Origin: JAYEHL01 sp041653935
GTDB taxonomy: Bacteria > Chloroflexota > Dehalococcoidia > E44-bin15
DNA: 64,000 bases
Direction: 5' to 3'
Assembly (NCBI GenBank): GCA_041653935.1
Contig: JBAZEO010000002.1
Coordinates: 496,001-560,000 of the forward strand
Positions 9,568 to 19,510 of this stretch are shown in pieces. The number at the start of each line of letters is the position of its first letter. Position 1 is the stretch's first letter. The translations under genes and the position numbers were made by a program. The notes beneath the pieces were generated by a model. It saw only the letters and a program-made list of their open reading frames with translations, was not told where the DNA came from and did no database searches.

Positions 9568-12366
9568 TTATCGTTTAGCTACCTTTTTCTTCTTACCGCG
9601 GCTGACCCCTTTTGCCACTGTCTTCTCTTTTTCAATATTTTGATCCTCGACCGCAGCCTGTGCAGCAGCAAGACACGCGATAGGAACACGGAAGGGAGAG
9701 CAAGACACATAATTCATGCCAACGCGATGGCAGAACTTGACCGATTCCGCATCGCCGCCGTGTTCTCCGCATATGCCTACCTTGAGTTTGGGACGCACCG
9801 ATCGCCCCCGTTCGATGCCAACCTTTATCAACTCCCCGACACCGATTTGATCTATTGTCTGGAACGGATCATCCTTCAGTATCTTTTTATTCAGGTATTC
9901 GGGTAAGAACGAGCCTATATCATCGCGACTGAAGCCGAAAGTCATCTGTGTCAGATCGTTAGTGCCAAACGAGAAGAACTCGGCGGTCTTAGCCATCTCG
10001 TTAGCTGTAAGCGCCGCGCGCGGTATCTCGATCATAGTACCGAACATAAAGGGGATCTTCTTCACCTTCATCTTTTTGCATACTTCAGCATAGATGCGGT
10101 CGACAATCTCCTTATGATCGACAATCTCAGTAACAGCACAAGTGACCGGTATCATGATCTCGGGGTTGGCTTTCTTGCCGGCGGCGATAAGCTCGGCCGC
10201 GGCCTCCAAGATGACACGAACCTGCATTTCTGTGATTTCAGGGTAGGTAATACCCAAGCGTACGCCGCGATGCCCGAGCATCGGATTATTCTCGCGCAGA
10301 TCCTCGGCGCGTTTATGTACCTCCGCCATGTCGATATGCAACTCGGATGCCAGTGTCTTAAGTTTGTCCTGGCTGTGCGGCACGAATTCGTGCAACGGAG
10401 GATCGAGCAGGCGGATGGTGACCGGCAGTCCTTCCATGACCTCCATCGTAGCCTTTATATCCTTCTTTACATATACTGCAAGCTGGTCTAAAGCCGCCTT
10501 GCGCTCCTTGACCGTTTTGCTCATGATCATCTTCCGCAGCAGGAAGAGTGGCTTATCACTACCTTCCCCATAAAACATATGCTCGGTGCGGAAAAGGCCA
10601 ATCCCCTCGGCACCAAAATCGCGCGCCTTTTTAGCATCCTTTGGCGTATCGGCATTTGTACGCACGCCTAGGCGGCGAGCCTTGTCCACGAGCTTCATAA
10701 AATCCTTGTATGTCTTGTTATGTTCCAGGTCGGCATCGACAAGGGCCAGACTTCCTTCATAGACAGCGCCTTTGGTCCCGTTGAGCGTTATCCAATCGCC
10801 CGCACTTACCGTCTTACCGCTCTTCGTTTTAAATGATTTATTATTATCAGCGATCTCGACATCGGCACAGCCTACAATACAGCACTTTCCCCAGCCCCTA
10901 GCCACAAGCGCAGCATGAGAGGTCATCCCACCCTTGCTGGTGAGGATAGCCTGAGCCTTATGCATGCCATCGACATCCTCAGGAGATGTATCTTCACGCA
11001 CTAAGATAATCTTCTCTCCCCGGCTGGCCCCTGCCACAGCATCAGCAGAGGTAAAGACAACCCGTCCCTTGGCTCCACCCGGTCCCGCCGGTAGCCCATT
11101 TGCTATGGGGGAAACCCCCACCTCCGCATTAGGATCAATCATGGGCAAAAGCAGCTCCACGAGCTGATTGGGCGCCACGCGCATAATGGCGGTATTGGCA
11201 TCGATGAGCCCTTCTTTACACATCTCGGTGGCCATGCGCACCGCCGCGACGCCGTTCCTCTTGCCAACGCGGCACTGCAGCATGAAAAGCTCCCCATCTT
11301 CGATGGTAAACTCGATGTCCTGCATGTCTTTATAGTGCTCTTCTAGCCGCTGCTGATATTCAAACAACTGCTTATAAATCTTGGGCATCACTTTTTCCAG
11401 CGTAGGCAGCTTTTTGCTCTGCGCATTCTTCGAGTACTCATTAATCGGAGCAGGCGTACGAATACCTGCCACCACATCCTCACCCTGGGCGTTGATGAGA
11501 TATTCGCCATAGAAATGGCTTTCGCCGTTACCCGGGTTGCGGGTGAAGGCAACGCCAGTCGCTGAATCGTCGCCCATATTGCCGTAGACCATCGACTGCA
11601 CATTGACCGCGGTACCCCATTCATCGGGAATTTTTTCGATACGGCGGTACTCCACCGCCCGCTTGCCGTTCCAGCTCATGAAAACAGCGCCGATGCCACC
11701 CCAGAGCTGATTCTGCGGGTCGTCAGGGAAAGGCTTACCGAGGATATTTTTAACCATCTTCTTGAACTCGACTACCAGGGCTTTGAGCTCGTCGGCGGTT
11801 AATTCAGTGTCGCTCTTATAACCTTTACTTTTCTTGATCTCCTCAAGGCGTTCGTCGAGAACTTTGCGAATTCCCTTGCCGCCCTTCGGCTCGATGCTCT
11901 CAGCCTTCTCCATCACCACGTCGGCATACATCATTATCAAGCGCCGGTAGGCGTCGTAAGCGAAACGCGCATCCTTCGTCTGCGCGATAAGGCCTTTAAT
12001 CGTCGTGTCGTTAAGGCCGACGTTGAGCACTGTATCCATCATACCGGGCATGGACCGCCGTGCCCCCGAACGCACTGAAACGAGCAGCGGATTCTTTGCG
12101 TCCCCGAATTTTTTGCCGCTTAATTGCTCGACATGCGCCAGTGCCTTGTCAACCCCAGTCTTTAACTCTTTGGGATAGCTTCGCTTATGAGTATAATAAT
12201 AAGTGCAGACCTCGGTCGTGATCGTAAATCCGGGCGGTACCGGCAAACGCAGGTCGGGATGACCGGCCATCTCAGCAAGGTTGGCCCCCTTGCCGCCGAG
12301 CAGGTTTTTCATCGATTCGTTCCCGTCCGCCTTCCCGCCGCCGAATGAATAGACATACTTTGACAT
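9568..12366 (-). CDS. ppdK: pyruvate, phosphate dikinase
   Basis: PPDK interconverts pyruvate + ATP + Pi and PEP + AMP + PPi. The 932 residues hold an N-terminal ATP-grasp nucleotide domain (LGGKGANLAEM), the phospho-histidine domain (GGMTSHAALVARGWGKCC) and the PEP/pyruvate barrel (FRTEHMF, with FGTNDLTQMTFGFSRDD near the end). I placed the start at 12366 (MSKYVYSFGGG) because a GGAGAA lies about 5 bases upstream and the frame before it is not conserved-looking. The C-terminus ends in a lysine-rich tail. It is transcribed in the same direction as the diaphorase genes but with 221 bases between. It probably serves gluconeogenesis or PPi-linked glycolysis. Confidence 0.97.
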   Translation of the reverse strand: MSKYVYSFGGGKADGNESMKNLLGGKGANLAEMAGHPDLRLPVPPGFTITTEVCTYYYTHKRSYPKELKTGVDKALAHVEQLSGKKFGDAKNPLLVSVRSGARRSMPGMMDTVLNVGLNDTTIKGLIAQTKDARFAYDAYRRLIMMYADVVMEKAESIEPKGGKGIRKVLDERLEEIKKSKGYKSDTELTADELKALVVEFKKMVKNILGKPFPDDPQNQLWGGIGAVFMSWNGKRAVEYRRIEKIPDEWGTAVNVQSMVYGNMGDDSATGVAFTRNPGNGESHFYGEYLINAQGEDVVAGIRTPAPINEYSKNAQSKKLPTLEKVMPKIYKQLFEYQQRLEEHYKDMQDIEFTIEDGELFMLQCRVGKRNGVAAVRMATEMCKEGLIDANTAIMRVAPNQLVELLLPMIDPNAEVGVSPIANGLPAGPGGAKGRVVFTSADAVAGASRGEKIILVREDTSPEDVDGMHKAQAILTSKGGMTSHAALVARGWGKCCIVGCADVEIADNNKSFKTKSGKTVSAGDWITLNGTKGAVYEGSLALVDADLEHNKTYKDFMKLVDKARRLGVRTNADTPKDAKKARDFGAEGIGLFRTEHMFYGEGSDKPLFLLRKMIMSKTVKERKAALDQLAVYVKKDIKATMEVMEGLPVTIRLLDPPLHEFVPHSQDKLKTLASELHIDMAEVHKRAEDLRENNPMLGHRGVRLGITYPEITEMQVRVILEAAAELIAAGKKANPEIMIPVTCAVTEIVDHKEIVDRIYAEVCKKMKVKKIPFMFGTMIEIPRAALTANEMAKTAEFFSFGTNDLTQMTFGFSRDDIGSFLPEYLNKKILKDDPFQTIDQIGVGELIKVGIERGRSVRPKLKVGICGEHGGDAESVKFCHRVGMNYVSCSPFRVPIACLAAAQAAVEDQNIEKEKTVAKGVSRGKKKKVAKR

Positions 12367-12597
12367 CACTGTTCTCCAATCGATGACTTTAACCATGTGA
12401 GTTGCCGATATACGGAAACGCAAGGGGAAAACTTCACTGGGGATGGTGTATTAATAAAAAAGTCTGGATTAATGCTCAGAGCGTAACTATCAGAATTGTT
12501 ACTTAATCTACAAGGACGAATGCCCATTCGACAACTTTCCCTTAGTTATTTTTAGGCTTGGCAGAGAGTAATTATACCATATCCTAGCTGACAAATA

Positions 12598-13437
12598 CTA
12601 TTGCGGTTCCCTGAGTCTTAAAATAACTTCATCGATAACTTCATCTGGGGTGGAAGCGCCTGCAGTAATACCAACGCGTTTGATTTTGACAGTCAACCAC
12701 GTAGGATTGATTTCCTGCGCCGTTTCGATATGGTGCGTCTTAACCAGAGCCGAGCACAACTCAGCGAGCCTTTTCGTATTTGCGCTCCCGCGCGATCCTA
12801 CCACCAGCATAAGATCTGAACGTCCAGCCAACTCCAGCGCCGCCTCCTGATGCTTCCTCGTAGCATCACATATCGTATTCACCACCCGAAGCTCCGAGAT
12901 ACTTTCCAAATGTGCCTGAACAAAAGATGATACGAAGCTATGGAAGGCCGAGAAGCTCTGCGTCGTCTGAGACAAAATGCCGACGCGGGGCGAAAGCTTC
13001 TTCAAAGGAGGGACTTTAATAGTTGCAAACCCCTTTTCACCAGCGTACCCAAGCACGCCCTGCACCTCGCGGTGATTCTCGTCACCAAAGACGATGACGG
13101 AAAACCCTGAATTAGCCAGCTTCTTAGCAGCGACCTGAGTCCTACGTACGAAAGGGCATGTTGTATCAATTATCTTTATACCACAAGCCTCCGCTTGCTC
13201 AATAACCTGCGGGCCGACGCCGTGCGAGCTGATGCATAAGATATCGCGCTTGAGTTGATCGAGGCTCTCGGCCACTGTGACTCCGCGTTCGGCAAGCCTG
13301 TCCACTACCTGTTGGTTGTGCACGATCGGGCCCAGTGTCTGCAGCGGGCCGAGCTCCTTTGCGGCACGCTCGATCATATTGATGGCACGTCTAACGCCAG
13401 TGCAAAAGCCTATCTCAGCGGCTTTCTCTATCTGCAT
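12598..13437 (-). CDS. ispH: 4-hydroxy-3-methylbut-2-enyl diphosphate reductase IspH
   Basis: IspH catalyses the last step of the MEP isoprenoid pathway. The three [4Fe-4S] ligand cysteines are visible: FCTGV (Cys12), TTCPFV and ICDATRKHQ. The 279-residue length is typical. Its start overlaps the plsC stop by 23 bases, so ispH, plsC and cmk form a tight cluster, an arrangement also seen in other anaerobes. Confidence 0.96.
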   Translation of the reverse strand: MQIEKAAEIGFCTGVRRAINMIERAAKELGPLQTLGPIVHNQQVVDRLAERGVTVAESLDQLKRDILCISSHGVGPQVIEQAEACGIKIIDTTCPFVRRTQVAAKKLANSGFSVIVFGDENHREVQGVLGYAGEKGFATIKVPPLKKLSPRVGILSQTTQSFSAFHSFVSSFVQAHLESISELRVVNTICDATRKHQEAALELAGRSDLMLVVGSRGSANTKRLAELCSALVKTHHIETAQEINPTWLTVKIKRVGITAGASTPDEVIDEVILRLREPQ

Positions 13438-14068
13438 AATACCCCCGATAACTCTCAGGCAGGAGTTCGGCGATCTTTCTCATTATGATATCCGTAGCTG
13501 GAGCGAGCTGCTCCTTGGTCAGCCTGCCACCAGAGTGGGGCAGGGTAAACGGCTTGCCAATGTTAACAATTAGCTCCGGGCGACGGAATATAAAGCTGAG
13601 TTTATTCATCTTATCAGCCCCTTTTATGCCTACAGGCAGAATCGGGCTTTTATTACGCAGCGCGATTAACGCGGCTCCTGTATATCCCTGCTGCATTTTC
13701 CCGGTAGGGCTCCTCATTGCTTCAGGAAATATACCCAAGACCAACCCGTCGCGTAATACCTGATCAGCCTGTCGCAACGCCTCCCGATCGAGATGACCTC
13801 GTCGTACTGGAAAAGCGTGCCATGCTCTCGTAAAAGGGCCTAATATCGGGTCGCTGAATAATTCTTCCTTGGTCATGAACACTATACTGCGCGGGATGCT
13901 TGCAGACAGTACGGGGGGATCAGTCATACTGAGATGATTGGATACAATAATCAAAGGACCTTGCTTGGGAATATTATCCTTCCCTTCCACCTTATAGCGA
14001 GTGAACAAGAAAAGAATAGGTCTTACTACAAGTGTAATTCCCAAGGGATGAAACCACGGCATCAGCAT
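13415..14068 (-). CDS. plsC: 1-acyl-sn-glycerol-3-phosphate acyltransferase (PlsC family)
   Basis: This is a membrane-associated acyltransferase of phospholipid synthesis with 217 residues. The catalytic HX4D box reads NHLSMTDP near residue 44. The substrate motif is FPEAMRSPTG, where the family usually has FPEGTRS, so that loop is somewhat divergent. A hydrophobic N-terminus is present. It lies between cmk (7-base overlap) and ispH. Confidence 0.92.
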   Translation of the reverse strand: MLMPWFHPLGITLVVRPILFLFTRYKVEGKDNIPKQGPLIIVSNHLSMTDPPVLSASIPRSIVFMTKEELFSDPILGPFTRAWHAFPVRRGHLDREALRQADQVLRDGLVLGIFPEAMRSPTGKMQQGYTGAALIALRNKSPILPVGIKGADKMNKLSFIFRRPELIVNIGKPFTLPHSGGRLTKEQLAPATDIIMRKIAELLPESYRGYYADRESR

Positions 14069-14727
14069 CCATCCATTAGTTTTAAAATCTCGACCAACAC
14101 TCCATTGGCATCCATAATATCCGTATTAATAACATGAGCATCGTCAGCCTTGCGAAGCGGATTTACGGAACGTTTGCTGTCAATCTGATCTCTGCGAACA
14201 AGACTAGCAAATATGTCTTCGTAATCAGCCTTTTCGCCCCGCTCGGTCATCTCTTTATAGCGACGTCTGGCCTGGTTCTCGACGGACACGTCCAAATAAA
14301 CCTTCAGATCAGCATCAAGCAAGACATTGGTTCCTATATCACGCCCCACCATCACTATATTGCCATCCTTCGCCATCAGCCGCTGATTCCGCACCAGCAC
14401 CTCGCGTACATTAGCCACTTTGGCTACGGGAGATACCCCAAAATCGACTTCGGGACTGCGTAACTCGCTATTTATAAAGCGACCGTTTACTATAATCCCC
14501 TCGTCTCTACCGGGAGGAAGCTTCATTTTTGTTCTCGCCGCAAGCCCTCCCAACGCATACTCATCCTCGATATCCACTCCAATCCTCAATGCCTCCCATG
14601 TAAGCGCTCGATACATGGCCCCTGTATCAACAAACCGGTAGCCAAGCTTCTTCGCCAGAAGCCGACCGACAGTTGTTTTTCCACAAGCTGCGGGGCCATC
14701 TATCGCTATTGTTGATGGTTTAGACAT
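14062..14727 (-). CDS. cmk: cytidylate kinase
   Basis: This enzyme phosphorylates CMP and dCMP with ATP. The P-loop GPAACGKTT starts near residue 12. The CMP-binding elements VDTGAMYRALTW, GRDIGTNV and the LID arginines RRRYKEMTERG follow. The 221-residue length is standard. It is the first gene of the cmk-plsC-ispH cluster. Confidence 0.96.
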   Translation of the reverse strand: MSKPSTIAIDGPAACGKTTVGRLLAKKLGYRFVDTGAMYRALTWEALRIGVDIEDEYALGGLAARTKMKLPPGRDEGIIVNGRFINSELRSPEVDFGVSPVAKVANVREVLVRNQRLMAKDGNIVMVGRDIGTNVLLDADLKVYLDVSVENQARRRYKEMTERGEKADYEDIFASLVRRDQIDSKRSVNPLRKADDAHVINTDIMDANGVLVEILKLMDGC

Positions 14728-14769
14728 TGGACTGGTTTGAATTATAGCCTAGATATCGGGAGGAGACAA

Positions 14770-17106
14770 TTATCTAGCCACTCGTTTATATAACGTCCAC
14801 GCCAATATTACTACGAGGGCCGATGACAACGTAATGAGCAGAGCCCTAAGAGGCATACCGGGGGATTCAACGGGCTGATCTATTGACGACGATTTATGCG
14901 CCATTCTGCTTGCAGGACGATATAGGGACGTTGAATGCGATGAGGCTATATTTATTGAATCGCTTAAGTTTGACTCTGGTAAAATCTGTGTCAAGACAGA
15001 AACCTGGGTCGGAGTCGGTATCAAAGTCGGTGTAGACACCAGCGTTGGATCGCAGATCGGCAGACAACTCCCAGGTGTTGGTACCTCATTATCGACAAAC
15101 TGGCCGCCGCAAGGCGCCCGCTCCAGAGAATGCCCGTCAGCCACATTTGGATAAGATGGCGACGTTATGCTTTCATCATCACCATAGGATATCTCATCAA
15201 TTATAGTCCCTGCACTATCTTTCAATATGAGACGATCCCCTGCATTTCCTAATCCGTTGCCTATACGCCCATCCGCAGTGAACACGATAGTCCCATTATG
15301 ATTTGGGAAGTTGACTGAAAAGTTCTCAGACGCAGCAATTACCACCAAGCTGTTAGCCGACACATTCAGCGATGGTATTTCATCCATTTCGTAATTATCA
15401 CTTATCCCCCAGCCGATTAACTCGACAGCTTCAGTACTAGGGTTAAAAAGCTCGATCCATTCGTAACTTGAATCGGAACCCGACTGCAGAGGATTTCCTT
15501 GAACTTCATTGATTAAAATGGCGCTTCGATTAGCGACAGTACCCAACGGCGTGTTTGCTGGTGTTGGAGATATTCCGGGAGTCGACGCTGCAGTAGGACT
15601 GGGCGTAGATATCGGAACAGGGGACGGAGCGGGCAGTGGCAAACCAAACCCGGGAGTAGGCTCCGAATTATCAATGAAACTGCCGCCTGCCGGCTGACGC
15701 TCCATAGAATGGCTTTCGCCGACCTTCTTCATCCACGAAGCGTTTATGGTCACATCGCTTCCATATGAAAGATTATCGATTATATCCCCGTTGCTGTCCA
15801 TTAAGACCAAATAGTCTCCGTCATTGCTCAGTCCGTTACCTATACGACCATCGGTTACAAATATAATAGCCCCGGAATAAGCCGGAAAGTTCACTGAAAA
15901 GTTGTCCGTGGCGGCCAGCACTGCAAACCCATGCGCCGAGATATTCATCAAAGGAATTACATCGTAACCGCCGTTATCCCTGATACCCCAGCCGACAAGC
16001 TCAATCGTCTCACTGCAATTGTTATACACCTCTAACCATTCATACGCGGTGTCAGTACCGGATTGAGGAGGGTTATACTGAACCTCATTGATAAGTACGT
16101 CACCCCTTGACGCAACCGTGCCGCCAGGAGTAGCCGTCGGCTCTGGAGTTGGGGTAGGTGTGATTATCAAGGTGGGAGCTGGAGTCGGTGTAGAACTTGG
16201 TGTCACTGTAGGCCCCAGTGTTGGCAATGGATCAAGTGTAACAATGGGAGTGGGTGACAGCGTCGGCGATAGAGTGGTGGTAGGGATAGGAGTTGGGATC
16301 GGCGTCGATATTAGTGTGGGACTCGGCATCGCCGTGGGTTCTGGTGTGGGAGATGGCGCTACCGTTGTAGTAGGAGTCGACGTAGGTGTAGCTTCAGGTG
16401 TGGAGGTGGTTGTTACTGTTGGTATAGGCGTAGGTATTGGAGTCAGCGTTGGTTCTGGCGTAGAGGTTGGCTCAAGTGTTGGCGAAGAAGTCGGGGTGGG
16501 CGTTACATCCGGCCAACCGAACCCCGGTGTCGGATCAGCGTTGTCGAGGAAACCGCCACAGCCTAAAGGAGAACGCTCTATCGAATGCCCATCACCGACC
16601 TCAGGCCAAGGTGGCGAAGTAATAGAACTATTATCACCGTAGGATAGTTGATCAATTACGTTACCGCCGACATCTCTCAGAACAAGCAGGTCTCCGGTAT
16701 TCGCTAACCCATTTCCTATACTTTTATCTCCGATAAATACAATTGTCCCAACATAGTTTTGAAAGTTGGCAGAGAAATTATTGGAGGCAGCTATTATGGC
16801 AAACCCATACGGCGATATATTCAATGAAGGAATTGCGTCGGATTTTTTATTATCACTGATACTACAATTAACAACCTCAACTGTCTCATTGCAGGTATTA
16901 TAGAGCTCAATCCACTCGTATGATGTGTCCGTGCCAAGTTGAATAGGATTGTATTGGACTTCATTAATAACGATGCAACTTGCATTGGCTACCGGTTCAT
17001 CATCCGCACTCGAGGCAACTCCTACGCTGCTTGCAGAATGAAGCAATGAAACCACCACTATCACAATCGACAAAACCGCCGGAAACAGTAAGCCACTAAT
17101 ACGCAT
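14770..17106 (-). CDS. surface protein with three lamin-tail domains and Pro/Thr linkers
   Basis: This 778-residue exported protein has an N-terminal signal peptide (hydrophobic at about 6-30). Three lamin-tail domains (LTD) lie at about 43-190, 335-490 and 550-690. Each starts with INEVQ.NP and closes with a DGHS(I/L)ER or SHSMER stretch plus a D..PTPG motif. Long proline/threonine repeats such as TPTPTP link them, mainly at about 195-330. A C-terminal transmembrane helix plus basic tail (about 748-778) follows. Bacterial LTDs are usually secreted and linked to adhesion, nucleases or envelope proteins. No enzymatic domain is visible, so a wall-spanning or adhesive role is an inference. Confidence 0.85.
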   Translation of the reverse strand: MRISGLLFPAVLSIVIVVVSLLHSASSVGVASSADDEPVANASCIVINEVQYNPIQLGTDTSYEWIELYNTCNETVEVVNCSISDNKKSDAIPSLNISPYGFAIIAASNNFSANFQNYVGTIVFIGDKSIGNGLANTGDLLVLRDVGGNVIDQLSYGDNSSITSPPWPEVGDGHSIERSPLGCGGFLDNADPTPGFGWPDVTPTPTSSPTLEPTSTPEPTLTPIPTPIPTVTTTSTPEATPTSTPTTTVAPSPTPEPTAMPSPTLISTPIPTPIPTTTLSPTLSPTPIVTLDPLPTLGPTVTPSSTPTPAPTLIITPTPTPEPTATPGGTVASRGDVLINEVQYNPPQSGTDTAYEWLEVYNNCSETIELVGWGIRDNGGYDVIPLMNISAHGFAVLAATDNFSVNFPAYSGAIIFVTDGRIGNGLSNDGDYLVLMDSNGDIIDNLSYGSDVTINASWMKKVGESHSMERQPAGGSFIDNSEPTPGFGLPLPAPSPVPISTPSPTAASTPGISPTPANTPLGTVANRSAILINEVQGNPLQSGSDSSYEWIELFNPSTEAVELIGWGISDNYEMDEIPSLNVSANSLVVIAASENFSVNFPNHNGTIVFTADGRIGNGLGNAGDRLILKDSAGTIIDEISYGDDESITSPSYPNVADGHSLERAPCGGQFVDNEVPTPGSCLPICDPTLVSTPTLIPTPTQVSVLTQILPESNLSDSINIASSHSTSLYRPASRMAHKSSSIDQPVESPGMPLRALLITLSSALVVILAWTLYKRVAR

Positions 17107-17145
17107 TACACAAGACTCTTTTGAATTTATATATATTACCCTTTT

Positions 17146-17174
17146 ATATTATAAAGATATATCATATAAGTCAA
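17146..17174 (-). promoter_or_regulatory. candidate promoter for the lamin-tail surface protein
   Basis: The minus strand shows TTGACT (17174-17169), a 17-base AT-rich spacer and TAATAT (17151-17146). It lies about 40 bases upstream of the start codon at 17106. Confidence 0.55.
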
Positions 17175-17311
17175 TAAGTCATGCAAGAAAGTGCGCCTGA
17201 GACAAAATTATTCATTTTTCTACAAACCCCCTTTCCAAAACATAATTAATGTAATAAAATATGATTCCTAGATTGGAGCAATAAGTGATAATAATGCAGG
17301 AGGCGATTCAT

Positions 17312-17614
17312 ATGGAACTGTACGACATTGCAAGTGATCTCAGTGTAGCTATTGTAGCCAAATGCGAAATAAAGACTGAAGATGTCAAAAAGGTTTTTGG
17401 ATTGGTATTGAAAGAAGTTATTGAATCCAGCGAGGATACCCTCCCCAACGCTAGAGACATTGCGAAAGCCATAACCATATCCTATATTAAAAACAGCAAC
17501 AAACCCCTAAGTGTAACAGAAGCCAGCAAGCTGTTCGGCAAAATACTGAAAGAAGTCTACGGTACCTTCCCAGAAGGCAAAATGCTGGATGAATACCTCG
17601 GCAGGAGGAGATAA
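17312..17614 (+). CDS. small conserved-looking hypothetical protein
   Basis: I chose the ATG at 17312 (MELYDIASD, 100 residues) because AGGAGG at 17298-17303 lies 8 bases upstream. An upstream GTG at 17285 has no such site. The product is all-helical in appearance, charged and soluble, with two similar halves (KVFGLVLKEV and KLFGKILKEV) that suggest an internal duplication. I recognise no family. It is a single gene flanked by about 200-base gaps. Confidence 0.75.
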   Translation: MELYDIASDLSVAIVAKCEIKTEDVKKVFGLVLKEVIESSEDTLPNARDIAKAITISYIKNSNKPLSVTEASKLFGKILKEVYGTFPEGKMLDEYLGRRR

Positions 17615-17816
17615 TCATTTATAGATTTGTAAGTCGCCGATCTGACTGGGCTGCAGGCAGATCAATTTAGTACGCTATGTGTGTTTGCTCGCCTGAATAT
17701 CTATAGATATATCCGATCATGTTGCTCATAATAACAAAATCGCCTCTTTCAGCGCTATATACATAAGTAGAATTGCCGGTAACCATACGAACATCTTCCG
17801 ATAGTGGTAGGTGAAA

Positions 17817-18302
17817 ATGAACTGGTTTGACATTGTATTAATTGCAGTACTGATTCTCTCTACAGTGGTAGGTATATGGCGTGGCTTCATCAACATGATC
17901 CTGCCATTAATTGGCATAATTGTCGGAATTATCTTGGCAGGACTCTACGCTCCGACCGTGGGGGGATGGCTGCCAATAGACGATACAGAACATGCTGCGT
18001 GGGCAGGATACGCGATCATCATGGTTGGAACCCTGCTAGTATCCATCATCTTAGCAGTTATTCTAACCAGATTTGTCCATTTGACACTTCTAGGATGGCT
18101 GGACAGATTACTCGGAGGAATATTTGGTCTGGCTCTAGGAGCATTAATATGCGCGGCATCACTTGCCGCATGCGTAAAATATGGCTTAGGGACCGACTTT
18201 ATACACGGATCAGGTATCGCAAAACTCATGCTTGACTGGTTCCCTGGCATCTTAGTGCTGCTGCCAAGCGATTTCGACTCAGTGAAGGACTTCTTCGATT
18301 AA
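17817..18302 (+). CDS. CvpA-family membrane protein
   Basis: This membrane protein of about 161 residues has four hydrophobic segments. Its start (NWFDIVLIAVLILSTVVGIWRGF) matches the CvpA/colicin V production family pattern of a first helix followed by a G.RGF turn. An alternative GTG start at 17811 adds two residues. The biochemical role of the family is not settled; it is often linked to envelope maintenance. It precedes the Mth938-like gene by 66 bases. Confidence 0.8.
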   Translation: MNWFDIVLIAVLILSTVVGIWRGFINMILPLIGIIVGIILAGLYAPTVGGWLPIDDTEHAAWAGYAIIMVGTLLVSIILAVILTRFVHLTLLGWLDRLLGGIFGLALGALICAASLAACVKYGLGTDFIHGSGIAKLMLDWFPGILVLLPSDFDSVKDFFD

Positions 18303-18368
18303 GTTGAAACCTCGTGGCCAACGAAGCGATATCTGCACATCGAGTCCTATTGGGAAAGCGAGGCTATT

Positions 18369-18728
18369 ATGACTAAGATCAGCAAGTTCAGCTTCGGCTC
18401 AGCTATAATTGATGGCTCTAAACACATCCGTGACCTAGTACTCCTCCCAGATGGCACGGTTAAACAAAGGAGTGGCGGATTTTGGATAATCGGCTCCCAC
18501 CGCATCAAGAAGGAGGAGGTCGAACAGTTATTCGCTTCAGGTGCGGAGACAGTAATCATCGGCGTTGGTATACTATCGAGGGCCCACCTCTCCGATGAAG
18601 CCAAGAGCTACGCCGAGCAACAATCAGCCGAGCTTTTCGTTCTGCCGTCTCGCGACGCAGTATGGAAATGGACCCAACTGGCCGAAGAAGGGAAAAGAGC
18701 AGCAGCTCTAATTCACATCACCTGCTGA
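18369..18728 (+). CDS. Mth938-like (DUF498) domain protein
   Basis: The 119-residue soluble protein matches the Mth938/NDUFAF3-like fold in pattern: an N-terminal FGSAIIDG segment, the GTVKQRSGGFWIIGSHRI strand pair and the VIIGVGILSRAHLSDEAKSYA core. Members are small conserved proteins of uncertain function in bacteria and archaea; the mitochondrial relative is a complex I assembly factor. It lies 11 bases before the methyltransferase gene, so the two are likely co-transcribed. Confidence 0.75.
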   Translation: MTKISKFSFGSAIIDGSKHIRDLVLLPDGTVKQRSGGFWIIGSHRIKKEEVEQLFASGAETVIIGVGILSRAHLSDEAKSYAEQQSAELFVLPSRDAVWKWTQLAEEGKRAAALIHITC

Positions 18729-18739
18729 GAGATATATAG

Positions 18740-19510
18740 ATGCCTCAAGAACCAACTTGGCTGTACTTCCCTGAATGGCTTAAAAACGATACCTGGCATT
18801 TCCCCTACGCCTACAGCACCTTCCGTAAGCATATCCCTAAAGATTCGCACGTTTTAGAGGTCGGATTTGGCAGCGGACGTATACTCACAAAGATCGCCAG
18901 AGAGCTGAATTGCAGATGTGTTGGTGTAGATATACCGGATCACGCCTTTCCCACAATCGCATTCTTCTGCCAACAAGAGGGCGTGCACGTAGAAGCGCTG
19001 AAGGGAGACGGCTTTGCGCTTCCATTCAAGGACGGCTCGTTCGAGGTGGTCTATTCGGAGGGTGTGATTGAGCACTTTCCGATTGAACGTTCAGTCCAGA
19101 TGCTTAAAGAACACGTGAGGGTATGTAAACCCGGCGGAATAGTGATAGTATCGGTACCAAATAAATTTGCCTTGTTCCACTCGCTAACCAAGCGGCTACT
19201 GGGCCCACGTTTCCTTTTCTACCCGGAAGCTAGCTACTCCAATAAACAGCTAGCAAAATTCATGAAGCAGGCAGGATTAAGCCTTATAGCAAGAGACGGA
19301 TTCGCCTTCGGGTGTCAATTCTACATGTTCCAGGCTTTCTACCTAGAAGAAACCTTTCCAAAAGCTTCAAAGTCCACAGGTAAAATAGGATTGGGCATCT
19401 TAAACATCTTAAAGAAGATGCATCTTTATCATTTCGATAACCCACAGCTGAACGCCATGATCGGCTTCCAGACAATGGCTGTAGGACGAAAAATCACACT
19501 CCCTGGCTAG
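18740..19510 (+). CDS. class I SAM-dependent methyltransferase
   Basis: This 256-residue protein has methyltransferase motif I VLEVGFGSGRIL near residue 37, the acidic GVDIPD and a methyltransferase_11-type core (FKDGSFEVVYSEGVIEHF). The substrate is unknown. The C-terminal third is hydrophobic and aromatic. The gene end overlaps the convergent ferredoxin gene by 4 bases. Confidence 0.85.
   Translation: MPQEPTWLYFPEWLKNDTWHFPYAYSTFRKHIPKDSHVLEVGFGSGRILTKIARELNCRCVGVDIPDHAFPTIAFFCQQEGVHVEALKGDGFALPFKDGSFEVVYSEGVIEHFPIERSVQMLKEHVRVCKPGGIVIVSVPNKFALFHSLTKRLLGPRFLFYPEASYSNKQLAKFMKQAGLSLIARDGFAFGCQFYMFQAFYLEETFPKASKSTGKIGLGILNILKKMHLYHFDNPQLNAMIGFQTMAVGRKITLPG

Noticed and set aside
16088..16642. 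Gly/Val-rich open frame on the plus strand
   Set aside because: It is the antisense of the Pro/Thr linkers of the lamin-tail protein; its repetitive composition follows from that and it has no ribosome-binding site.
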